Shown here piece after piece: positions 26,020 to 37,382 of a stretch of DNA of 64,000 nucleotides. The number at the start of each line of letters is the position of its first letter. Within the stretch, counting starts at the first letter, position 1. Origin of the DNA: Epiperipatus broadwayi (Eukaryota > Onychophora > Udeonychophora > Euonychophora > Peripatidae); NCBI GenBank assembly GCA_028023455.1, contig JAQFVV010012509.1, positions 1,920,001 through 1,984,000 of the forward strand. Reading direction: 5' to 3'. The notes below the pieces were generated by a model. That model did not search any database and had not been told where the DNA came from. It was given only the letters and a program-made list of their open reading frames with translations. Position numbers and translations under genes: made by a program.

Positions 26020-26389
26020 ATTACAGTATTCTATTTGTGAAAACAGTTCTTTTTCGGATGCGACGTTATCCCTTTAAGAAGCCTTCAACGAAATGGTGAA
26101 GAATTTATTTAAGCAGACTTTTAATATATATATTTTACACAAGTTAAAATAATATTCTCCAAAATTAAATCATAAATTTGTGTTTATATTTATATTTCTT
26201 AATTTAATAAATAATTTTTTAAAAAAAAAAACATCTTTTGGAAGATTCAACAAAATTTATTATTATTTATATAATTGTTCAATATATTAAATTATTTTAA
26301 AATTTTGATTTATATATATTTTGCTTTTGAATTATATAGTGTGTGCATGTTTAATATCAACACATATTAAAGTTTTACGTATAGCCAAA

Positions 26390-27320
26390 TAAGAAGTGGC
26401 CATATTTTCAATCTGAAAAAAAAACGAAAGATGCAAAAGTCGGAAGTTTTGATGTGGTAATTTTTTGTGGTGGTCTGTTGAAAGGATCCAAAAATGTAAT
26501 TGATAGGAAATTGTGTTGTTAAAAATGGCAGAATAGACATTACATAATAGAAATAAGAGCCAAAGAAAAAAAATCGCCGTATAGTCGCCATCTTTATAAA
26601 AAAAAAAAAGACTAGGAAAGTTTAAAAAAGCAAAAGTTTTGATCTTGTTTTAATATTTTTGTGGGGAGTCTGTTGAGAAATACTCTCTCTTCACTGAGAT
26701 AAACGATAGAGATGAAAGTTATTTTGGGTTTGTTTTAATTTTAAAAAAAAAGGTAGTAAAAATTTGCATTTAAAAATTAAAAGCTTTAGTATATCAGCGG
26801 TATACAAATAAAGCCAAAAAAATTATTGCTTTATAGGCCAAAAAATTTTTTAAACCAAAGAAGAAAAAAAGAAGCCAAAAGTTTTAATGTTATTTAAATT
26901 TTTTGTGGGGGAGTGGGTTGAGAAATAGTTTGTCTTCACTGAGACAAAAGATAGAGATGAAAGTTATTTTTGGTTTGTTTTTCTTTTTAAAAAAAGATTA
27001 TAATAATTGGTTTTAAAAATTAAAAGTTTTAGTATATCAGTGATTAACAATTAAAGCCAAAAAAAAAAAATCACCTTATAGACAAAAATAAAAAAAATGG
27101 CCATATTTTTAAACCAAAAAAAAAAGAAAACAAAAGTTGAAAAAGTCAAAATTTTTGATCTTATTTGAATTTGGTGGGGGGTGGGGTGAGAAATACTTTG
27201 TCTTCACTAAGACAAAAGATAGAGACGAAAGTTATTGTTTGTTTGTTTTCATTTTTAAAAAAGGTAATAAAAATTTATTTAAAAAATAAAAGTTAAAGCC
27301 AAAAAAAAAGTCGCCGTATA
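26390..27320 (+). repeat. Subterminal tandem repeats of Merlin 3 (~245-270 bp units)
   Basis: The phrase GAGAAATA...CTTCACTRAGA followed by GATAGAGA recurs at about 26677, 26920 and 27189, each unit also holding AAAGTTATT, TTAAAAATTAAAAG and AAAGCCAAAAAAA. A partial unit precedes these near 26390. The array fills the right third of the element. Confidence 0.75.
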
Positions 27321-27539
27321 GCCACCAAAAAATCCCTAAAAATGAAATATTAAAGACGGAATAGAAAAAAAAATCCTAAAAGATGAAATATTAAAGGCCG
27401 AGTAAAAAAATTAAAGAGATCAAAAAAATTTGCCGTATTTAAAAAATCGTGGCCCAATAACGTTACATTTTATTGTTTTAACACATAAACAATGCCGTCA
27501 AGCGGCTGTGACCTGCTATCAAAGGACAACCAAAGAAAC

Positions 27540-28169
27540 TATAAAAGATAATATAAGATCTGGTTTAATATTTAGCACAGAATGTCCATTTCATTTTTAT
27601 ATTCATCTTTAATAACAGGTATTTTTTATATTTTTTTTAATATTCGTATAATTAATATTAGATAATAGTGATGTATTCTATTTAATTCTTTTATTCTGTA
27701 TAAGTTACCTTAATGGGAATATTGTGTTAAATATACAAATTCTACTGTAAACTTAATATGTCATTAGTAAATAAATGGTTTTTACTTGGCAAATTTTTAT
27801 CATGGATGGTAGAAAGTTTTTTAGCAACACTTAATAAATGAACACATACAAATTAATATTAAATATATAAATAAAACAATCAAGTTTAATTTTTAAAAAA
27901 ATATTTTGATAAATTATCAGTTTTTTTCCTCCCCCAACTAATTTTTCAACTTAGAGATTAAATTTAAACAAAGTCTATCAATATTTTAATTCTAAACAAG
28001 GAATTTTGAAACTTATAATGAATTTAACAGGTTTTCATTAAGTTGGTGAAACTCAACAATGTATCTATTTTCTAGGAATATATTTTTAAATCATGACATT
28101 AGAATTTACTTTATTTATTTTTATTTTATATATTAGATTTTGAAAATTATTACATTTCATACCATGTTG
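27540..28169. other. AT-rich spacer
   Basis: No frame, box or repeat terminus recognised. Confidence 0.5.
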
Positions 28170-28177
28170 GTATATAC

Positions 28178-29420
28178 CAGGAGTGTCCAAGACGTGGATC
28201 ACATAATTTTTTTTTTTTTTTGTAAAATTTGCATCTAATTTATTTTAATATAATTATAAAAGAATAATTTTTTTTTCTTGAATTTTTTTAAAATTCAGGA
28301 CCAACTTTAGACAATAATTATTTATAAGTAATTTAAAATTGTAATTTAATAAATATTTTATAAAGCAACGTGGACAAAATTATAATACTAGAGAGAACTA
28401 AGGTAATTTAACCATTTGTCTGATGAATTTTCTTATTGGCCAGATTGAGTAAAAGTTTGAGTGATTTGATTTGCTAAATACGGATTTAAATAGTTTCTTT
28501 TCTGAAATATATTAATGTACACTAATCAGAATTGTTTTAATTTAGTTTCTGAAGATTGAATAATTTTGCATTCAAATTGGTTAAATGTAGTGAAAATTTT
28601 AAAATAATGTTAATAACTGAAAAAAAAAACATACACAAAATAGCCTGCAGTAAAGCAAAGGAATTATATTTCAACCAATCACTACATGAAAACGCCAGTG
28701 ATTTCTTATGTTTTAGAAATTACAATAACTGATTACTCATTCTGTTGTCTTTTTTTTTTGTCTAAAATTATATTTTAAATAAAAATCTAAATCTAGACAC
28801 ATTATTAGTCAATATAGTGTAAAAAGTAATCGTAAAATCCATCACTGATTATTATTGATGTAATTAGCAGTCAACATTTACTTGAATAGTGAGCGGTCCA
28901 GCTATTCAATATTATTATTATTTTTAAATTTTCGAATCAAAGTTTTTATTTAGATGAATTAATATAAAAACATAATTATGAATGTAAAAAAGTATGAAAG
29001 ATATAGTTATTTATGTTCAAAATCTATTACAAAAGCATAAAGCATTTTGGTTTGATTTCGGAATTTGGCAGTTAGAAATATCTGGAGAACAATAGCCAAA
29101 GTTGACAGTCAGTGCTTTGCAGCACTTTATAAGGGAAAATACGCAGGTCTATATACAATAAACTGCAATCAGAAATCAATTTTTGTGAAAAACACTGCCA
29201 AAAGCGGATTTTTTTTTAGAATTAAAATTTAAATACTAATATAGCTATGAATTTACGATAAAATAAGTGTAGAATAGTGAAAATGCGACCAAAAATGGCC
29301 AATAGATGGTGCAAATTTTTTTTTGTTTTCCGGTTTAATGTCCTAAAAAATAAAAAACAGTCCTCTCAGATACACTTTTACAAAAAATGTCCCCAATGTT
29401 TAAATGTTTAGCCATCCCTG
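28178..29420 (+). mobile_element. Possible hAT-like non-autonomous element
   Basis: The left end CAGGAGTGTCCAAGACG and the right end, read inward, CAGGGATGGCTAAACAT are imperfect inverted repeats with the CAGGGRTGKCYAAAC look of many hAT termini. The flanks GTATATAC and ATATATAA share six central bases of eight. No transposase is visible inside. The duplication is of low complexity, so the call is tentative. Confidence 0.4.
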
Positions 29421-29429
29421 ATATATAAA

Positions 29430-32180
29430 ACAGTTTTTTTTGTGTGTGTATATTACTTAAGCAATATATACTGCAGAAAAAATATGAATGGTTCAATAAA
29501 AAATTATTTAATAAAATAGAATAACATGAATCAAAACTTTTTTCTTCATTAATTGTTTTAACATTTTTTTAGTTTTAGTGTGGAAAGAAAATATATTCTT
29601 TTTCTAATGGCTGGTTTAGTTAATTTTCTTTCAAATTGTAGTATTAAAAAAAATATTGGTTTAATTTTTATATGGTCCTGTAACAGCTGAAGAAAAGAGA
29701 ATAATGCCATTGAAAATATTGTTTTATGCAAACATAATAGTTGAATATATTTGAAAAATTAAAATTCAGTTGGAATTTTTCTAAACCATTTCAACAATTA
29801 ATGTTAGATAATGGAGATAATGCAACATAATTACAAACAACTATTATCATCACCCATTTTTAAACACTTGTGTAGTTTATTCTTTAAAAATATTCTATAC
29901 TACAATAATTTTTGCTACATACCATAAAAAAGTGGAATAACAAAACTGAATAAAGTTCATATTAAAATATTTTTTAAGATGAACAATCAGTAAAAATATT
30001 AGATATCTGAAACTTAATTGTCAATGTTAATTATTTCTATACCTAACAGTAATAATGTTGTATAATTTTTTAAAGTAATCTTTTAGATGCGTATTCTATA
30101 ATAACTTCAGCTATGTAGCAAAAAAACAATTTGAAATTTGATTAATGTTAAAAAAAGTTTTCAAAAGTCCAATAAAATTATAGAAAACTTAAATGCTAAA
30201 TATGAAATTGCTAAATTATGAGTGCTATTAACTGAAATAAAATAATAATAAAGAGCTATTGGATCAAATAGTGACCATGGGTATAAGACTTTTTACAGCT
30301 TCAGCTTTGAGTAAAGCATCAGATATTTTTTGTGAGCTTATTTACATTTAGTTATTTTTTCTTTTTGTACATATACAAATATTAATTTTAATCATGAGCC
30401 AAAAAAAAAAGTATCAAAAAAATTAATCAGTATTAATATAAAAAAAGTAATAATTTCTAAAAGAGAATTTCTATAATGGCCAAAAATTAAAATTTCAAAT
30501 ACAGTATGATAAAATCAATTTGCATCATTTTAAAAAAATTACAAAATAAAAATTGCACAGATAATGAAAAAGTACATTGTATTGTTAGGTAATCAATGGA
30601 AATTTACCTTGTTAATGTTAGTTAATTTATCAAAAGTAAATGACAGATAATAGTTTTAATGACACAGTTATTTGTGAAATGATTAAGCAATTGAAAAAAA
30701 AAAATTGCAGTCTTCTATTACAACTACTTTTGCAAAAGAATTTATTCCCAGCAAAGTAAAGTTCACTTGATTTAGGAAAAGAACTGAATTACAATACATG
30801 TGAGACTTCTAGGGCGGTTAGAATCATTGTTATACATCATCTTGCTTAAATTGTAAGTTGTAAAATCAACTACCTATGAATTATTCAGATATATAAATTT
30901 ACCTTTTAATTTTATTCTTTTAAAAGATTGATTTTAATTTTAAAATATTACTAAAGAATGTACAATAATTAATTTTATATGTATTTTTATATTTATGATT
31001 ATTCTTACTTAATTGTTTTGAATGGTAACATTGGTTTTAGTCATATGTCTGGAACATATTACTCATAAATACATAATTTTTAATATAAACTGCAGTGAAC
31101 CAGTAATATAATGAATAACATTCTGCAATCTATTTTAATAGACTCATATATATTGTAACTAGTTGGCTACATGGCTGCACTAAAAGAAAAAGATAAGACT
31201 TAGATAGTTGACAGTATATTCCTAAGGTTTAATTAAAGGATTATTTCATTAATGGGGTAAAGTAATATATAAATTTTCTTAGATCTATTTTTTAAAGGAA
31301 CATTATTTAACTCAATATTTTTAAATCCCCATCCTGATAGTGTGAGAATTATCAAACATTTAATTTAATAGTAATATGATTTTAATATGGGAATTATTTT
31401 AATAAGTTATAAATGATTATAAAGGGAGAGAGAGAATTGTGAAAGAATGTAAACAAGTTTTTTTTTAGTCTCTCTGTAATATTTATAATTAATTAGTAGT
31501 TTTAATTTAAACTATGAAAATGTACTAAGGAAAGAAACAAATTCTTTTTCTCTGTTTTTGTGTCTTATTTAATTAATTTTAATCTTTTTTAAAAAGTGAT
31601 TAAGTTTTTATGCTTAAGAGTATTTTTTTAAAGATAAAAAAAAAGATTTTAATAACTATAAATGTTACTGTTGATCAGAGTTGTTATTCAATTAAAGAGG
31701 GAAATAAATGAACAATTGGTTCTATGGGAATTTATTTAATTGGTTATTGTGGAAATTATCATGTGAGACAGATTGTGATTGACTTATGGGCAAGATTGTT
31801 CTAGAAAAAAATATGAGATTGTCAATAAACGAGAAGACCCTAGGATCTGGTAAAAAGTGGAAGATTCCTAAATTAGCTCTTAAAGAAAGATCAGCCCAAG
31901 CTTAATCCAGCTGATGAAGAAAAAAGCATGTCTTTACCAAGCAATGGAGTAGAATAACGTTTTAATCAAACTTTTAGCATACTATGAGTTTAACCCTAAA
32001 AATGGTTTGCACAATGAAAACCATGTGCTACATTCAGCTAAAAGCTAGGCATCACCTTCCTCCATGTCACCTACCTTCACTGGAAGAAAATGTAGGAAAG
32101 GTAAGTCCACCCTAAACTAGTGCAATTTAGCCTTCAACCAAGAGCATGAGACTGTCTTCATTGGTCTCACCTGGAACAAG
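29430..32180. other. AT-rich spacer
   Basis: Nothing coding or repeated recognised in about 2.7 kb apart from A and T runs. Confidence 0.5.
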
Positions 32181-32569
32181 AGAATCAGTAGTTCTATTAG
32201 CGTGTTAATACCGTTTCATGGCATACTTTCTATTCAAATGCACAGAAATATGCTGCTTATGTGGCTGCTCCTGGCGTTATTTCTATGCGAAAGCACAGAA
32301 AAATGACTTTTTCGCAGCCCGCCACTTACAGTCTTGCTTTGTGTTACGCACTTTATACGAATGCTCACACTTGAAAGTTTGCTACAGTTTCATGTGAGGG
32401 TGTCCAGATATCACCCTGCCACAACTCTTCAACTATGCATGATAAACTAATTCGATTACAAATCACCTGACATACTATGACCTACTAACTTTTGTAATCC
32501 TGTTGCCACGCTTTTTTATTCAATGTGGAAGCTTCAAATAATTTGGAAAGGGTAGGGCAAAATCCAATT

Positions 32570-33497
32570 GGGCAGAGTTCACACGGAAAGTCGTATTTGC
32601 ACTAGAACACCTGTGAGACATAAAATAGCTGACGCAAAAAGCCAGCATTTGAAATTTGTGGGAATTGCTGGCTACAGAACCGGCAGAGATCGTGTTTTCC
32701 AGCACAATGGAATACTCCCAGTCGTGAAGAGGTGTAAGTGCAGTCAACTGATGACACTACTATTGTGGAAACTACCACTTTAAATCCTAGTCCATGCCCA
32801 TGGGCATCGCTGCTTTGATTTAAAATGTGGTTCAATGGCTCACAAATCGCTTTCCTGAAATCCTTACATCTTCTCTACTACTGGAGTCATGAAGAGTTGA
32901 CCATAGAACAGGCCGTCACCAATTTGGAGATATCCAGAGGTGCCCTTGTCAATTGGATCACTGGCCTGCGTGAGCTGTGCTGTGAGAGCCTCATGTCTTG
33001 GCCCTGCCATCAAATTGGCAGGCCAGGTTTGATTGTGGAGATGGACAAGACCTTTGTTTCGCTGGCAAAAGAACAACCAGGATGGATGCTTCCGCAGCAG
33101 TGGATATTCGACAGGCTGTGCCGGGTGACCAGTGAATACTTCATTGCACTGTTCCCTGTCAGTCTGCAGCCATCCTTCTCCAGGCCATTGGTGAGAATGT
33201 AAAGCCTGGCTCCATCTACTTGGACTCCTCGAAGGGCTACAAAACAACTGAGCTGGAGGCTGCAGGTTTCCAACACCTGGCAGTCAACTACCGCTACAAC
33301 TTCGTAGACCCTACCACAGATGCCCAAATCCAGAACATCAAGCAGTTTTGAGGGTTGCTGAAATGGCACATGAACAGTGCTGGACAGCGAGGTAATCTTT
33401 CGACAGCTAGTTCACCGAGTTTATGTGGCAATATGTACACAAGGGGGAAGATCTGTTTTGGGCCATCCTATCCGAGATAACTATTGTGTCTAGGTGA
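32570..33497 (+). pseudogene. Merlin (ISXO2/IS1595-like) DDE transposase, inactivated
   Basis: Merlin transposases cut and paste DNA with a DDE catalytic triad and carry an N-terminal zinc ribbon. Visible here: a zinc-ribbon remnant with RCKCSQ near 32720-32750; WFNGSQIAFLKSLHLLYYWS from 32828 (family pattern WF.GS...L.YYW); GLIVEMDKTF near 33030 (first Asp); GSIYLDSSKGY near 33210 (second Asp); FQHLAVNYRYNFVDPTT near 33268; and, after a frame break, FTEFMWQYVHKGEDLFWAIL near 33411-33470, ending at TGA 33495-33497. The catalytic Glu motif IEGHW is ruined (IKQF then stop at about 33350), and a frameshift separates the two Asp blocks. It cannot act as a transposase. Confidence 0.85.
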
Positions 33498-33636
33498 AAT
33501 GCAGTTTGTTCCAGGTGGTATTTTTCATGTTCTTTTTGTTAAAAGTTGTTCTTGAAGCCAATGGGATAGAAGATTATTCTTGCATCTAGGTGAAATGCAG
33601 TTTGTTCCAGATGATATTTTTCATGTTCTTTTTTGA
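33489..33636 (+). repeat. Direct repeat of ~52 bp downstream of Merlin 1 transposase
   Basis: CTAGGTGAAATGCAGTTTGT and its continuation to TTTTTCATGTTCTTTTT occur at 33490 and again 95 bp later at about 33586. It is another example of subterminal duplication in this family. Confidence 0.85.
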
Positions 33637-33821
33637 TAAGTTGAACTCTATCTCATTTTGATTAGATATAAAAGAAAATAAATCAATGAATAGATTACAA
33701 TTTCATTTCACATGTTTAAAGTTCTTAAATGTATTTTTTAAATGTGTTCTTTTTCTTGTATTCAATAAATTTGCAATTATAAATTTATTTAAAGACACAT
33801 TGATTACATAAGTAATATTTA

Positions 33822-33930
33822 CTAAGGCTTTAACCTCAAGAAAAGCATAAGCTTGTGGTTAAGACCCATGGAGGTCCCTTAATATCGCATTTTTACACAC
33901 ATATTCTTGAGGTTAAAGCTTTAGTAAATA
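33822..33930. repeat. Hairpin repeat nested in Merlin 1
   Basis: TTTACTAAGGCTTTAACCTC at the left and its near-perfect complement GAGGTTAAAGCTTTAGTAAA at the right enclose about 65 bp. Copies or part-copies are at 3942-4033 and 37383-37450. It resembles a very small MITE. Confidence 0.7.
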
Positions 33931-34298
33931 TTCAATAATTTGTTTTTTGTGGAAGAAAATTTATTAAATTTATTCTTATTCTTGTTTTACAATAAATCAT
34001 TTTCGTTGATAAAAAATTAATGCTGGATTAAAAAAATGTCCCAGTAATGTTATATTTGTGTGTGTTTTTTTTGAAATAATGCCATCAAGTAGTGTCAACA
34101 CACTAATAGAACAGTACCTGAGGACTAAATGGACAAAAATTGCTATTTTTCATTTACTTGGAATTGCTACAGAACCAAAAAAGGACAAATTTCTCCAGGC
34201 TCATGTTTAGAAGCCTTCAGGGAGAAACTGATAATTGAAATTGGAAAGCCATGGCTAGATTTTGTTTTTTATATGTGTGCACTATTTTTTTGGTTAAT
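33880..34298 (+). repeat. Segmental duplication, copy A (Merlin 1 right end plus flank)
   Basis: About 420 bp from ATGGAGGTCC to TTTTTTGGTTAAT matches 37383-37815 with few differences. It spans the last 240 bp of Merlin 1 and 180 bp of outside DNA, so the duplication happened after Merlin 1 inserted. Confidence 0.9.
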
Positions 34299-34300
34299 AT

Positions 34301-34440
34301 AACGGTCCAAATGGAGTCTTACAGAATCTGCACTACAGGGCGCCACTAGGTTATTTGAACCTAGAAAATTTATATAGTAGGCAGATACGTAAGTTAAAAA
34401 AATATTTTTTATATATATTTAGACCGTTAGCCCCAGTCAC
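34301..34440. other. TAACGGTC/GACCGTTA-bounded block
   Basis: About 130 bp with inverted 8-bp ends (TAACGGTC at 34302, GACCGTTA at 34423) lying directly after the duplicated segment. It contains TATTTGAACCTAG, which is B-box-like, and just past the end CTAGCTCAGTGAG, which resembles an A box, but the order is wrong for a tRNA. No identity assigned. Confidence 0.25.
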
Positions 34441-34491
34441 TAGCTCAGTGAGACGCAGAGATTTATAATAATGATATATATTATCAAAATA

Positions 34492-35693
34492 AGTATTCGT
34501 CGATGAGCCCTATATCCCACTGGATGCCGCTGTTTTCGTGCTCAAACACATAAAAATGTTGTTTCCCCGACTGACACATTCGAACCTGCATTTTCTATAA
34601 TACAACTTTTTTGTTGTGCTACAGGTTGCAGGCCGCTATGTCACGTCACAGTATAGCATGTATGTTTTACGCAGCAAATACATTTTCCGAATATTGCACA
34701 GTTTATAAAATAGTTACGGCTTGGGAAGAGGGTGTGTTTTTTTGAATTGGATGGAAATGTTGTTTTCATTTGATTTTTTTTTATTTTAAAGTATTGAAAT
34801 GTTCCGATTTTGTAAAGTAATAATTAACAGACGTTTTACACTGTAGTGTATTGAAGTTTTAAGTAGTAAATGTTGACGAGATATGTATAAAGTGAGTTGG
34901 AAGTAGGTAACGAGTCAAGTAAAGTACTGTTCATAACATTCCACGAGACAAAGAAGTTGTACGGTGTACATATATTTGAAATAAAAAAGACCGTTAACAC
35001 AAAAATATCCCTTAAGAAAAGTAGAATTTTCCCCGGTTTTTTTTAAATATCATAAAAAACATATAAATATCATATATATATTTGTCATTGTTTAAAAAGT
35101 TTTAGTTTCTTTTCTTTGACTACTGTTAGACTTTGTTGAATATAGTTTACGTTTATTGTTATCATTTATTTTATAGATGTTAGTAAAAAAAAATGTTTGC
35201 AAAAATACGATTTTGATATTTTTTATTTTAGCATTACAAACAACAGAACAATAACCCTAAAACTAACCCTAATCCTAACCCTAAAACTAACCCTAAACCT
35301 AACCGTAACAAGTTTTACTTTTAGTTGTCATTCTATTTGAAATAAAAACTAGCAGTAAACAACAACAACAAAAAAAATGCCGTAACCCAGTAAAAAAATC
35401 TCCGATAGAAAATTGATTTTTCTAATAAAAAGCAAACTAAAAAAGACGAATCAAATTGTAATTTTATTTTATTTTACATTTATTATTATCATTTAATTTG
35501 TATATGTTAATAAAAAATAATATTTAAAATTAAATAATATTTAAAAAAGACGATTTTCTTTTGTTTTTATTTTTGCATTACAAAAAACACATCAAATTGT
35601 TTACAATTAACAGCCCGGAAATGATCATATTTTATAGTTTAAGCATTTAAACTGCGCCATCGAGTGGGATATAGTAGCTATTCGACGACAACC
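34492..35693 (+). mobile_element. Merlin 4: deletion derivative without transposase
   Basis: A 1202-bp element. The left end GTCGATGAGCCCTATATCCC and the right end, read inward, GTCGAATAGCTACTATATCC both run into CCACTSGATGSCGC. The left half follows the 5' region of Merlin 2 (ATACAACTTTTTTGTTGTGC, CAGGTTGCAGGCCGCT, AACATTCCACGAGAC). The right half carries the AGTTTTACTTTTAGTTG motif also seen in Merlin 2's tandem array. The coding region between them is deleted. The perfect target duplication shows it transposed in this deleted form, so transposase was supplied in trans. Confidence 0.9.
35250..35312 (+). repeat. Degenerate telomere-like tract inside Merlin 4
   Basis: Six to seven CCCTAA-type hexamers with interruptions (ATAACCCTAAAACTAACCCT, then AATCCTAACCCTAA, then AACCCTAAACCTAACCG). 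It fits the metazoan TTAGGG repeat read on the other strand and sits within a transposon, so it is not a chromosome end. Confidence 0.75.
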
Positions 35694-35701
35694 TCAAAAT
35701 A

Positions 35702-37382
35702 TATTAATATTTTAAAAAAAAGAATAAAATAAGCCACTGCCAGTAATTAACACACAAACATTTTATTTACGCATATATAAATAAAGAATCATTTTAGAAT
35801 CACTTTTACTTTAAAATTTAACTCACATTTTAACTTTGTTTTTAGAAATTAATTTACGTTTAAACTTATTTTCTAAGTTCGCACAGATAAGTTAAAATTT
35901 TTATGTAAGTGTTGAGTATGAATAGACTACATAGATTGCATTTGAAAAGAAAATATTCTATCCCTTATTTAACCTTAGGCCAAAAGTTCGCAGTCAAACC
36001 AATGCCAATCTATCTGATATATCGACGTATTCAATGCAGCATGAATATGACAGCACAAAATACCATAACTGTCAGGAATGTACATCTGACCGGCATGATT
36101 AGAAGACATTGACTCTCATTCAGACAGGAATATTACATGTCTGACGAGAAGAGCAATAAAAAAAAACTCCATAGGAAGGGACTGTCTTCCGTCTTACTAC
36201 CCCATTCCATAGGCAAACGGGGTATGCGGCATAAGCCTCGAACCTGCAAGTAGCGAATCTCATACTACATCTACTAATTACACTAATATATCCAATCCAT
36301 TGACCTAATTTAACTACGAAACAAATAACCTAAGATTTACTCTCCCTTAAACTAACATAACTTTGCGAATCTATGCAACCATTCACATCCGACTTAAATT
36401 TAACATTTATAAAAATTTGTTTATACAAAAAAAAAAAAAAAAATCATAATAAAATTTTAAAAGAAGAAAAAAAAAATGGAAATGATTTAAAAAAAAGAAA
36501 TGTCTCAAATAAAATTACTTATTAATAAATTAAGTTGGTCAGATAGTATTCTGTTTCTATAAAATAGGGAACAAGTTTTAGAATTTAAAGTTCTTATTCT
36601 TTTCATATACTGGAGTTTTAGAAATATAGCTAAAGCTTATTAGAGTTCATAAAGTTTTTATGGTTTAAAAAAGTTCATCTTTATCAGTTGTTTGCAGTTT
36701 GGGATCCAGCGTTAATTCCCGATGTCCTGTGGTCCATAGTATAAGAAAACGATTGGTCATTTTTTTTCCTTCTTTTTCAAGAAAAACTGAAGGGATTGAA
36801 GAGTGCATCTTTTCAATCCCTTCTCCTGCAACACATATAGCACCCATCTGCTATCACATCTCTATCCTCTCTCCCAGCTCTTCCTTCACTCACTAAAATT
36901 TATTTCCAAACTTTTTCTTTTTATATTAATTTTGCGAATTAACTCAACATTACATCATGATGATGGTGATGGTCTTTTCGTTGAGATCCGTTTCCCCAAT
37001 GGATTTTTTTTATTGGCCATTCTGTTCCTATTGTTTTTCCTCTCCTATCTGACCTTTACTTATATATTTTGAAATGCCCAAGGGCTAGTTTACTTTTAAC
37101 TAATTAAAATAATCATTTCCATTTTACAATAGCATTAATTAATTTATATAAATTCTTGAAGATGTATTTTTATCTAATTACCTGAAAATTTAGTTTTAAA
37201 TTACATTTTTTTTTCCTTAATAAAGTTTTCTTTTAATAATTTTTTTCATCTGTGCGATTTTATTTATACGAGTTTAAATGATTTTTAATTTTCAATTTTT
37301 AATTCCTAAAAAAGTTTTTATATGCGAACTTTTCAATAACTAATTTTTAAAATAAATAATATAACGGCGTATGTGCCCGTTA
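35702..37382. other. Spacer with unassigned GC-richer blocks
   Basis: AT-rich with two richer patches, 36090-36260 (includes a B-box-like word on the minus strand near 36215) and 36690-36900 (open on both strands, around a GGGATTGAAGAGTGCATC inverted pair). No protein family is recognised. It ends at 37382 in CCCGTTAC, immediately before the duplicated Merlin end. Confidence 0.35.

Larger units (their letters stand above)
24773..27531 (+). mobile_element. Merlin 3: Merlin transposon carrying a non-transposase ORF
   Basis: Terminal inverted repeats are TTGTCTTTTGATAGCCGGTC on the left and, read inward, TTGTCCTTTGATAGCAGGTC on the right; both continue into CTTGACAGCATT / CTTGACGGCATT and TTTATGTGT. 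The left 490 bp resembles the 5' non-coding region of Merlins 1, 2 and 4 (palindromic ACAACACTTGTTGT, a TTGGGC...GAGCTCACACTTTCACG block, then ATGGCATACAC). The transposase seen in Merlins 1 and 2 is absent. In its place is an unrelated frame at 25409-26019, followed by tandem repeats. Intact ends plus a near-perfect target duplication show that this composite moved as a unit. Confidence 0.85.
24765..27539. other. 8-bp target duplication of Merlin 3
   Basis: GAAGAAAC at 24765-24772 and AAAGAAAC at 27532-27539 differ only at the first base. Merlin elements make 8-9 bp duplications. Confidence 0.85.
32186..34118 (+). mobile_element. Merlin 1 transposon with broken transposase
   Basis: The left end GTTCTATTAGCGTGTTAATA and the right end, read inward, GTTCTATTAGTGTGTTGACA are inverted repeats that continue to a shared ATGGCAT. 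Inside are a 5' non-coding region like that of the other Merlins, a degenerate transposase, a 52-bp direct repeat and a small hairpin repeat. The flanking 8-mers do not match, so the target duplication has decayed or the ends have been rearranged; the right end lies inside a segmental duplication. Confidence 0.8.
34484..35701. other. 8-bp target duplication of Merlin 4
   Basis: TCAAAATA at 34484-34491 and again at 35694-35701: identical 8-mers directly abutting the element ends. Confidence 0.9.

Noticed and set aside
32864-33369. Minus-strand frames of 127 and 119 codons
   Set aside because: They are antisense to the Merlin 1 transposase, whose plus-strand motifs are clear.
35250-35312. True chromosome end
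   Set aside because: The tract is short, degenerate and enclosed within a transposon with a target duplication.
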